Shown one piece after another: positions 37,001-49,000 of a DNA stretch of 64,000 nt. The stretch is from Clitoria ternatea (taxonomy: Eukaryota; Streptophyta; Magnoliopsida; Fabales; Fabaceae). Location: assembly GCA_037962975.1 (NCBI GenBank), contig CM075675.1:45802501-45866500 (forward strand), read 5' to 3'. The notes beneath the pieces are model-generated. The model ran no database searches. It saw only the letters and a list, made by a program, of their open reading frames with translations, and was not told the origin of the DNA. Numbering within the stretch: position 1 is the first letter of the stretch; every line of letters starts with the position of its first letter. The translations under genes were made by a program, and so were the position numbers.

Positions 37001-40000
37001 GTAATTATTAAGTTGATGGCATATTATAACATGCCCTGTTACCATTCCAAGCCAATCTAGGCTTCTCTGTACTAAGTTATTGATTTCCTGTTTGTCAATC
37101 TGCGATATATGGTCTTTTCCAACACAAACTGCTTGTTTTGATGTGGTATCACTTATCATATAGTCAATTATGATTTGATTCCATCTATGGTACTAACTGC
37201 CCATTTCATTTCAATTTTCAAGATATGGTTCTATATTTTCTCAATTGATACAATATTATTTTTTGTTATACAATATTAATAATTGTTGTATTGGATCGTT
37301 GTTTTCATGCAGAACCTACTGGAACGCTTATTGATTCTGCAATGACACTTCTTGTCTCACATATTCCAGACTACTCAACAGATGACAGGAGGGAAGCATT
37401 GCTTAGAGCAAGCAATTATGCTTTGACAAAGGGTGTGACAACCGTTGTTGATGTTGGAAGATATTTTCCAGGGGTTCCCAGAGATCGTCCTTGGGAGGAT
37501 TTTTCAGGTTTAATATGATAGTTTGAGTTTTATGTATATATCATAAGATGAAATGAATCTTCTTTTACTTTTGTTTTTATCTGTCATTCTTCTATATGTC
37601 TATCCATATTTCATTGGCAGGAAACTTGGTCGTTAAGAAATGAATATTGAAATGTCACTAAGAATTGATATTGCAAGAAGTTTGTTATTCTTAAATTTGA
37701 GTATTGGGTTTAACTCAATCCTAAAAGTCACCTCATAAGATGAAAATTACCCTCAGAACACCCTCTCTAGTTAATGTGGGATTTTCAACAGTTATATTGA
37801 ATTATTGTTTAAGAAACCCAATTAATCCATTAAAATTTCAAAACAAAATTAATTAATTAATTCACAAAGACAAGACTAGAAGATTTTACCTTATTGCATA
37901 ATTTCGTTTAACCAGTGCCTTAAGTTAGCCCAAAATATGGAATGAATACTACAAGACCTTTGATGTGGAATGTAAAATGGAGTGTATGAAACGTAGCTAT
38001 GCAAGCTTAGCAGGAGGTGTACAAATTCTAGTTTAGAGGTGAAAAATGTAGATCTTATCTTATTGTACCACAATCACACCATTTAATATCTTGGTTGTGA
38101 TTGATAGACACACAAGCCAAGATGGGAAAAGAGATGAATGCATTAGACAAAAAGCTGGGGTGGCAGCTAGAAAATATGGTAAGATCTTGCCTTAGGTAGT
38201 TAGTGTGTATGTAAAAAGACTTGAGAGAAACTATAGGACAAGCCTTTAAGAAGATGTAGATTTAGATGGTTTGTCATTAAAAATGATTTAAGGTAGGATA
38301 TCATGATGTCTTTGGATCCATGTAGGGGTGGTAAAGGCTGTTATATGGGGTGACATTGTATTATTCTGTTTGACGTGAAGCTAAATCTTTTTAACCGTGA
38401 TTGCAATTTCCTACTGGTTTGGTCCATTATCTATATGACCTCAATATTTTCCTGATATGACTTTCATCCATGATTATTGTTTGTGTAAATTGTACAGATG
38501 TTTATCTATGGGCTAATTCTATGTCAAAAATGAAAGTTAGAGTATGTTTATTTTTCCCAATGGAGACTTGGTCGCGTTTAGCGGTATGTCTGCTTTCTCG
38601 CATTTGCTTTTTTCTCTCTTTAGTATAATTTCATTCTCTGCCTGATTTTTAGAGCTTAGTTTTACATACCTTTTTTCCCACCTTTTTGTTTTGTTTGCAA
38701 ATGAAACTCCTCACTTGTCAAGAAGTTTTGAAATATGACTTTTGCCCAACTTTTAGACATCATATTTTTGTATTATAGGAGAGTCAAAAATGTTTCTTAT
38801 TGCTATCTAATTTCATAACAATAAATCAATAATTATTAGGACAGCGCAGTGTATGAGTCTTCTGCTGGGTTTGGGACTGGCGGATGCCAAAACTCACCAA
38901 GCTCATGAATGAATCACAAAACATTATTCCTTGAGTAAGAGAAGGTATCAAGGAAGAGAGAAAATAGCTCAAAGAGAAGCTAGAGAAAATTGGAACTGAA
39001 TTAATTCATTCATTGATTCAATAAGGAAGCAAAACAGAGATTTTATATGAAGCAAAGCAAAGCAAGAAACTAACTAAACTAGTTAATCTAACTAGACTAG
39101 TTCTAACTAACTCTAAACAGAATAACTAACTCTTAACAAACTGGAAATAAATACAAACTAGTAACATCCCCCTCAAGATGGAATGTGTAAACCAAGCATT
39201 CCAAGCTTGGCCATGAGAAAACCAAAAGGACCAGAAGCTAAGGGCTTGGTTAGAAGGTCAGCAAGTTGTTCCTTGGAAGTGTTGGGAAGGAGATGGATTG
39301 GCACAAATGGAATGGGAATCACCTTGAAATTCAATTTGAGAGGAGGATATATGTTTGGGTAAAAGATTTAAAGGATATTGACACCACATTCAAACCTATA
39401 AGAAGGTGAGTGATAAGTCATAAGTTGATTGCATTACAAAGGGTCCTATTTATAAGCTTGAGTAAACTATTGAAATCCAAGTAAATTCCCACTAATGCTC
39501 ACATTATATTCCTTTAACTATTCAATTTCCCTAGCATTAAAACTTGAAATAAATTCCTATTAACTATTATAATGGCCTAAAAATTCATAAAAACATTAAA
39601 AACACTAAAAAAAATAAAAGACATCTAAAAAATATATTTAAAATTAAATACGAAAATTATACAAAAAATAGAAATTTTATTTTTTTTAACAACTAAGTTT
39701 TCATTCTTGATTTATATCATTGTCTTCCTCTTTGAAATGATTCATCCTCGAATCATCATTCTTCTTCGCTTGCAACATATGTATTCTCGGAAAGTCAACT
39801 TTTTTAAATCATTCTTAACTTGAATTCCTCTTGGGGTCTTTTGGAAACTCAATTCCCAAGACAAAATAATAATTTAAACTTGTGAGAATTTCAGTAACTT
39901 TCCTAGCATAAGGATCATTTCAATACTAGAGAAAGAATTGTTAGGATATATACTTGTTAAATCAAAGGAAGAGACAACACTTTTGATCTCATCTTTTCTT

Positions 40001-43000
40001 TCTTTTTTGCCTCACTCATAATTTTCAATTCCCCCTCATTTGTATTTTTACTCACATTTTCTTTTTTCTCAATATCTTTTTTTCTATTTCTACTTCATTT
40101 TCTCTAATAACAACACCTAATGGATGTACCTTTTCAATTTTTTTCTTCTTCTTCTCTCTCTTCTTCATCTTCATTTTCCCCTTTTTTTTTTACTTTTTAT
40201 CTCCTTTCCTGTCATTTTCCCAACACCTTAAAAATTTCTTTTATCTCACTTTTTATAATATTTTTTCCACTTCTTTTCTCTTTTTCTCTTTTCCTCCATT
40301 CTCCATTCTTTTCTCTTTCTCTTTTCTCTTTTCCTACATAGACATCAAAATAAACTTAATAGTTAATAATCAGCTTCAACAGAATAGCTGAACTGTCTTG
40401 ACAAGTACTACCGTATAATATAAATTAAACAACGTAAGAAAATTTACATATTATGATGTAGAATGTGCATTGTTGATTATTTAAATTTAATTTACGTCAA
40501 GTAAATTTCCATTACTTTTTTCCCTGCACAGGATCTGATCAATAAAATGGGCAGTGCCTTAAGTGAATGGATTTATTTAGGTGGTGTCAAAGCTTTTGCT
40601 GATGGATCTTTGGGTTCTAATAGTGCATTATTTTATGAGGTGAGATCAGCATTTAAAATTATCCTCATACAATTTCTGTTGATTGAACCTTTCCCAACAG
40701 TTGCAAAACTCACCTTTAAAAACAAATTTAATACCAATTTAGCCATTCATTTAATCAATTAGTTGTGAAGGGACTTCCATAGCAGCTCAAATGTGGCAGT
40801 AGGCTCTGAGACCAGTATTGTCCCTCATATGGCAGATAGGCTCATTATTTGGAGGATTTATGAGAAAGAGTAGAAAAAACAGGGAATGATTAGTTAATTA
40901 GCTAGCAGGGAGTGTGGTGTGCATTTGTGTGTGTGAGGACCACAGTTAGTTATGTGGTTTTTGGGGAAATTGTTATATGAAGAAGGGTGTAGAGAGAGAG
41001 GGTATCTTTTGGCAATTATGACTTCTGTTAGAGAGGGAGAGCCATAGCTCTCAGCTCAGGAGCTTTGCTCTGTGGACAGGATATTCTTCCCGTATTTCCT
41101 TCAGTTTTCATACAAATAATACAGTGATTACCCTCCTCTATGTGTGTTCCTTTTATTTTATGTTTATGATAATTTGGTTCCCAAACAATTTGGTCCGACC
41201 TTCCGGATTCCTCACCGATGTGAATGCCATCAAAGTCGCAGAAGAAGAATAGTGAGAACATGAAAATGGAGGCTATGGTGACAGTGCTAAAAGCGGAGGT
41301 GCAGAATCTCAAAAAATGATGGTGGATACGATTCAAGCTCAGAATGCGCTGATCTTGGAGAAGTTGGAGACTTTGTCTAGTAGCTCAAAGTACAAGAAAA
41401 ATGAGGAAGGGGAAATCAGTGATAAGGATGATGAGGATAGTGTGCACAAGGATGGGGAATCGAAGAAGAAAGTGGGTTCGTCTAAGACTGGTGGGAAGAG
41501 TTCTTCAGGCTCTGGCCTGAAGAAGCTGCACGGAGACTCATTGGAGGAATTCCATCAATCCATCAAGAAGATTGAGCTGCCGATGTTCGACGGAGATCAC
41601 CCTGCGGGTGTGTTGGAATCATTTGCAGCAGAGTCTCAGTTTGGGGGAGCATGTTAGAGTACTCATTGCAGTAGTTAGCTTTCACTAGAAGTCATCTAGT
41701 GCTGATTGGTTAGGTTGTTAGACTGATTAGCAAATCTGTTATAAGTGAGTTCTAACTAACTATGTTGAGTTAGTTACTAACTGCAGTAGTTAGCTTTCAC
41801 TAGAAGTCATCTAGTGTTGTATAAATACTGAAACTCAATGTATCAATTCATAAGAATGAAATCAGAATTTCAATTCATAATCTCTCTCTACCTTTCTCTT
41901 TCTCTCTCATACCTAACATTATAAAAGGGTGGATTACCCGAGCTGAGGTGTATTTTAGGATTCAAGAAACCCCTGATGATATGCGTGTAAATCTGGTTCA
42001 GCTTTGCATGGAGGGCCCTACAATCCATTTCTTCAACTCTTTGTTGGAGGAGGAAGATGAACTGACATGGGAGCAACTAAAAACTGAGCTACTGGATTAT
42101 TATGGAAGCAGCAGTGAGGGTGACGTTTTTGAACAGCTTACGGATCTTCGACAGGATGCGACAGTGGATGAATACATCCAGCAGTTTGCGCGTCTCACTG
42201 CACAGGTGAGGCGCATTCCAGATGACCAATATTTCGGTTATTTCCTCCATGGCCTGAAGGGTGAAATCAGAGGACGTGTTCGAAGTATGCGCACAGTGAT
42301 TCCATGTCGTGAGCTAAGTTACTAAATGTTGCCCGTGCCAATGTGCCGTAGAGTGGGAAATAGGGCAGAGCAATACGGGTTGGAGCGGTTTCAGATCCAG
42401 TAGTAATTACCGGAACAATGGGGCCGAAAAACAGGGGATTTGGACTGGGTCCATGCGGGCCGGGTGAAAAAATAGTGAACTAGACCAGTCAAGAGGGAAA
42501 GTTGGGCTTGGGGCCAGAGATGAAAAACAGGGTGACGTTGAAAAATGAAAAGGGGGCCAGTGTGACAGGGGCATCAAGCACTTGTCCTACCAAGAGTTAA
42601 ATGAACGAAGGAGGAAGGGATTATGTTACGGGTGTGGTGGGAAGTAACACCCAATGCATCAATGTCCAGAAAAACAGTTGAAAGTGATGCTGTTGGATGA
42701 TGAAGAAAGGGAGGAAATAGGCAATTTTCATAATGTGGAGAAAGAAGAGGGAGAATGTAGCATGATGTTGCTGGGAAATTTGATTTGTCACCAAAAGAAT
42801 AGCACCCAAACCATGTTAAGGGGATGTTTGTGGGGAATATCTGTGCCGATCTTGGTGGATAGTGGAGCAACCCATAACTTTGTTTCTAAGAGATTAGTAA
42901 GGGTGGAAGGTAGAAGAGACATAAGAGTTGAAAATCAAGCTGGGAGATGGACATAAAGCTGCAGGCAGAGGTAAGTGCAGGGAAATGGAACTGAAATTAG

Positions 43001-46000
43001 AAGACATTTTTTTCTCTAGTGATGTGTTCCTTTTCGAGCTGGAAGGAATTGACTTAGTGCTGGGAATGCCGTGGTTATCTATCCACATTGGGTACCATGA
43101 CAATTGGTTGGAAGAAACAAGAAGTTGAGATGGAATAGAAAGGGAAGGTGGTGAAGCTCAAAGGAAGTGGCAAAACTCAGTCCCCAAATGCCCTGTTTCA
43201 GTGTGCTAGCTCACTCAACTTTGTTAGTTGGGGAGTTACTCTTCTCTGCAGAAATTCTACCAGTGGACAGGTTGAACCTTCGGACCAGCATTTGAGCAAA
43301 ATGCAGCAGTGTCAGTTATTGGAGCTGTTGGACAGATTCTGTGATGTTTTCAATGATCCACAAGGGTTACCTCCCAAGAGAATCAAGGAGCATACTATTA
43401 CTCTACTTGAGGGACAAGGTGCTGTGGAAGTAAGACCATATCAATATCCTCATCACCACAAAGAGGAGATCGAAAGACAAGTCAAAAGAGATGCTACAAG
43501 CTGGGATTATCTGCAACAGCAACAGTGCATTCTCTAGTCCTGTTCTCTTAGTCAAGAAGAAGGATGACACTTTGAGGCTTCACGTGGATTACCATGCACT
43601 GAATAAAGTGACTATCCCATATAAGTTTCGCATTCCTGTAATCGATAAATTACTTGATGAGGTACATCGAGCGAAGTTCTTCTCTAAAGACTTGAAATTT
43701 GGTTATCACCAAGTGAGAGTAAAAGATAGTGATGTGCACAAAATGGCTTTTCAAACCCATGAGGGGCATTATGAATATTTAGTAATGCCCTTTGGTCTCA
43801 TGAATGCCCCCTCCACTTTTCAAGCTTTGATGAATGAGATTTTTAAATCTATGCTGCGAAAATATGTGCTTTGTGTTTTTTTTTATGATATCCTTATATA
43901 TAGTAAGAACTGGAAGTCCCATATGAAACACTGATGTGAAGTGTTGCAGGTGCTGTTTGATAATCAGTTGGTAGCAAATAGGAAGAAGTGCCATTTTGCC
44001 CATATGTCTATTGAATACTTGGGGCACAGTGTCCTATGAAGGGGCGGCAATGGATCCTAGCAAGGTAGAGTGTGTGCTACAATGGCCTGCCCCGAAGAAT
44101 GTTAAAGGGGTGAGAGGTTTCTTGGGGCTAACCGGCCATTACCAAAAATTTGTGCAAAATCATGGGGAATATTGAAAGTGTATGAGGGGTGCCCATAACG
44201 ACTAGGAGGTATAGAAAAGAGTTAGCTCACAAGTGTTGGACATCATAATACAACCCAAAACCTTAAGGTGTTAGGTGTATGGATCCTGACACTTATAAAC
44301 TGCTCAATGTGAGACTAGGTCATACTTGAATTCTTCAACAGGAAACTAGCTAAGCCATTGACTAATTTGACAAAGGAGGGGGTTTAGGTGGATTCTGGTG
44401 GAACAACAAGTGTTTGACCTCTTGAAGGAGAAAATGACCACGACTCCGGTGTTGGCCTTGCCGGATTTTGCTCAAGAATTTGTCATAGAATGTGATGCTT
44501 CGGGGGTGGTAGACTAGGGGCTATCCTCATTCGAAAAGGGAGATTGATTGCTTATTACAGCAAGACATTAGGGAACAAGAACTTAGCTAAGTCAACTTAC
44601 GAGAAGGAGCTTATGGCCGTGGCTCTCACTCTCCAGCATTGGAGACCATATTTATTGGGTAGAAAATTCACTGTATGCAAAGATTAGAAAGGCTTGAGGG
44701 AGTTGTTGCTGCTAAAAATTACCACTGGTGACCAACAAAATTGGGCTGCAAAATTGTTGGGTTATCGTTTTGACATCGTGTACAAACCTGGTTTGAAGAA
44801 TAAGAGGGCAGACATCTTGGTCAGAATTCATGAAGAGCCTGAAGCAAGATACCAAATGTGCTCCTAACTCTGTGGCACTATTCTTGCAAAACTTCACGCA
44901 CCAGATGTCCTAGGCATGAGGAAGGGTGTTAAAATGTTGAAATAAGTCCTACACAGGCTAGGAATATGGTCAATATCCAGTTTATAAAGCTTGAGGCAAC
45001 CCTTAACTCTTGAGCTAGCTTTTAGGATTGAGTTAGGCTTAATACCCAAATTTAAGAGGGTTTAATGGTTTGTGCACGAATGTGATACATGTCAAAGGCA
45101 AAAATATTTGGCTAGTTCTCCTGGTGGTTTGCGGCAGCCACTGAACATTTCAGAGCATATTTGGGAAGAAATCTCTATGGATTTCATCATAGGTCTACCA
45201 AAGTCTAGGGGTTTGGAAGCCATTTTTGTTGTTGTTGATCGCCTGTCAAAGTATAGCCACTTCATTCCCCTTAAACACCCATATACTGTCAAGTCCTTGG
45301 CAGAAATATTCGTGAAAGAGATTGTTCGATTGCATGCCATTCCAACTTCTATACTTAGTGATAGAGATCCCATTTTTTGTTAGTAATTTCTGGAAATAGA
45401 TATTCAGGTTACAAGAGGGACGCAGCTGAAGATGAGTTTTGCTTACTATCTTTAAGCGGATGGTCAAACTGAAGTGGTGAACTGGTGTCTTGAGACTTTT
45501 CTCCGCTGTTTTATAGAGGATCAACCCAAGACTTGGGTTTTGTGGGTTCCATGGGCAGGATATTGGTAAAGTACCAATTTCCATGCTTCCACAGGAACTA
45601 CACTGTTTGAAGTTGTCTATGGCAGAGCCCCTCGTGCCATTACTTGTTTCCTAACCGGTGAGACAAGGGTTGAGGCTATGCAACAAGAACTACTTGACAG
45701 GGATGAAGCACTCCATTAGTTAAAGCAGCATTTGGTTCTAGCACAAGGACGTATGAAGGATTTAGCTGATGCAAAAAGTATAGAGAAGATTTTCATCGTG
45801 GGTGAATGGGTTTTCTTATAGTTGCGTCCCCATAGGCAGCACACACTCAAGACCAAAATATGCCCAAAGCTGGCTACTCATTATTATGGTCCTTTTAGGA
45901 TTGTTGGCAGAATAGGGGCAGTGGCTTACAAACTTCAACTTCCTCCAGAGTCCTGCATATATCTCTCCTTAAAAAGGCTGCTGTTGGGAATTACCAGGTT

Positions 46001-49000
46001 GAGCCTACTCTTCCACCAAAATTGGAGTTAGATGTTTCTGTACAGGTCAGGCCTGCTGGTGTCTCGGCCACAAGAGTCATTGCTCAAGGAGGGAAAGTCT
46101 TAAACAGTTGTTCATCCAATGGCAAGGACTACCTGCAGAGGAGGCAACATGGGAAGAAGAGTTTTCTATTAGGAATCCAAAATTCATTCTTGAGGACAAA
46201 ACTAATCTTCAAGGCGGTGGCAATGATAGCGCATCCCAAAAGTGGCAGTGGGCTCTATGACCAGTATTGTTCCTCACCTGGCAGATAAGCACATTATTTG
46301 GAGGGTTTATGAGAGAAAGAATAAAAGAAAGAGGGAATAATGATTAGTTGATTAGCTAGCAGGGAGTGTGGTGTGCGTTTTTTTGTGTGGGGACCACAGT
46401 TAGTTATGTGGTTTTTGGGGGAAATTGTCATATGAAAAAGGGTGTAGAGAGAGAGGGTATCTTTTGGCAGTTATGACTTTTGTTAGAGAGGGAGAACCAT
46501 ATCTCTCAGCTCAGGAGCTTTGCTCTGTGGACAGGATATTCTTCCTGTATTTCCTTTCAGTTTTCATACGAATAATACAGTGATTACCCTCCTCCATGTT
46601 TTTTCGTTGTATTTTCTGTTTCTGATAATCTGGTTCTCTAACAGACTTACTTTAGTATTTCATATTTTGTAGCCATATGTTGATGAGCCTGAGAACTATG
46701 GCTTACAAGTGACTGAACCTGAAGCTCTTTTCAACATGACTTTGGAAGCAGATTTATATGGTCTTCAGGTACTTTATTTTGTTTCAACCAACCTCTTGTG
46801 GAATAATATGAAATCTTAGTTACTGGCTGTATGCCTGCCTTTTGATTTGGTTCAGGTTGCAATTCATGCTATAGGGGACAGGGCAAACGACTTGATCTTA
46901 GATTTACATAATTCAGTTGCTTCTACTAATGGAATGAGAGATCGAAGATTCAGGGTAACATTTTGGTCAACATCTGAAATAGCTTCTAAAATTTTTATTA
47001 TATTTGTTGCAAGTTGGATGCTGGAAAGCATTTAGTTCAATGATATATGCTCTAATATAATCATTGTGAACAACTGAAACCTTGTTTCAGATTGAGCATG
47101 CCCAGCATTTGGCATCTGGAACTCCAGGCAGATTTGGCAAACAAGGGGTTGTTGCTTCTGTGCAGGTTGCTTCTTATTACCATTATCTTGTAGTTTTCAT
47201 CTTTTGTTTTTATGACATCATAGTGAAACATTTGCTAGGATTGATCTACTATTAAAATTTTAGAGTTTTCTACATATCTTAATCCAGTAATTATAATTTT
47301 AGTTTCAATTTTTTACAACAAATCTTTCACTTGATTTTGCATCCAATATTAGTGTTTCTTGTGGACTATTCAAGTGTCCTACAGGACACAAGAACATAAA
47401 TAGTAAATGCAGATGAAATGGCACAAATAGAGATTTACCTTATAATATGAAAGTTGGTATTGTTTATGTAACATAAACGAGGATCCATGAGAAATATATT
47501 AGTGTGTTGTACAAATATCATGAACATGAACTTTCCAAATCTATTAGTGCATTTGATTCTAGGTTCTATAGTCCATCTAATTAACTTTAGGGCAAAAACT
47601 ATTGGTGTTTATGGTACAATCACTGGTGGTGAAAGACTTGAGAAGGGAGGGCTGAATCAAGTCAAATTAAATTCTTTGGAATATCTTTCATGGGAATTAG
47701 TCAAATATTTGTAATAAAAACACCCTTAATATAATATTTCCAAAACTTAATGAAATTGTTCCCTTCAACGTGATTCTTGATATTCTTCGACACACATGGC
47801 AACCAAATATATTTTCAAGAAATGTTACGAACTTTATTTGTCAATGCTTTTAGCAACTTAACTTCAAATACCAAGAAATGGTCCATTCATAAATCTGCAC
47901 TAAATAGAATGCATAAAAAACATCACTCATTTTGTTTGTAAATTGTAATTGTTGAAAGAGAGAAATAATCATTTGGGTAATTCATGATGTATGACTGTAC
48001 TATTTAGAAAATGATTTTTTTTTTTACCAAATATCGTTTGCAGAAATGAATTTTTCAGAATGCTAGAATTTAGCACTCTCATGAAATCTCTTGTTTTTTT
48101 CACTATATTCCCTAAACTGACCATTTCCTTTTTCCATGCTTTCATTTGGTAGTCTATGATACTCACCTAAAAGTAACTTCCTTGATAAGATGTGTAATAG
48201 TTTCTTGTTACCCATCATCAACAGCCAGATCACTTGTTGGACGATGCTGACTTTGCTAGCAAAAAGCTTGGCAAGGATAGGGCTGAAAAGGAATCATATT
48301 TATTCAAGTCACTCTTAGATTCCAAGGCAATAGTTGCATTAGGTTCTGATTGGCCAGTAAGTATGTTGGATTTCTTATTATTCATGTTCCTTGAACTAAT
48401 TAACAAAAATATTGAACCAATTTACAAAAAGATTGATGAGGTACTTTGCAAAATAATATGTCTCTATTACACAGGTGGCAGACATCAATCCCTTGAGTGG
48501 TATTAAGACAGCAATAAGAAGAAGACCTCCCAATTGGAAAAATGCGTGGATTCCATCAGAGTGCATTTCATTAGATGATGCAATAAAGGGGTAAGGAGCA
48601 TTAAACCTCCGAGGCCCTGTTTGGTTTATGTTTCTGTTTCCTATTTTCAATTATCAACAATTTATAAAAAAAAAAATACTAGAAACAATTTTTTTCTGAT
48701 TCATGTTATCATTTTTTGTTTCCATTTTTTCCTGTGCAAATTTTTTAAAACAAAAAATAAGATAACAGTTTTGTAATTAAAATTGAAAATAAGAAATGAA
48801 AACAAGAAACAAAAACGTAAACTAAATAGACCCTAATGTTGTTCTAATGTTATATTTCTTGTTGATGGCTTATCTATATGCTTTATCAGCTTCCGGTTGG
48901 AGAATATTTTCCTTTTTGAATTCTGATTATTGACATACGATCTTAATGATATGATCTATTTGTGGCTCATCCAAAACCGTAGGCCTTAGTGTTGTTCTAA

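Larger units (their letters stand above)
40777..46643 (+). mobile_element. Degenerate chromovirus (Ty3/gypsy) in LAF3-like intron 8
   Basis: LTRs are at 40777-41187 (411 bp) and 46224-46643 (420 bp), flanked by the 5-bp duplication GACTT (40772-40776 and 46644-46648). The LTRs are clearly diverged, with many substitutions and small indels, so the insertion is older than the nested elements on the left. The internal region follows the order gag, protease, reverse transcriptase, RNase H, integrase, chromodomain-like tail. All of it is broken by stops and frameshifts and by three secondary insertions. It lies in the same orientation as the host gene, and intron 8 (40640-46672) is almost entirely this element. 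Confidence 0.92.

Noticed and set aside
41028..41336. 102-residue minus-strand frame overlapping the chromovirus 5' LTR
   Set aside because: It is antisense to the LTR and gag start and has no domain. The gag reading on the other strand explains the sequence.
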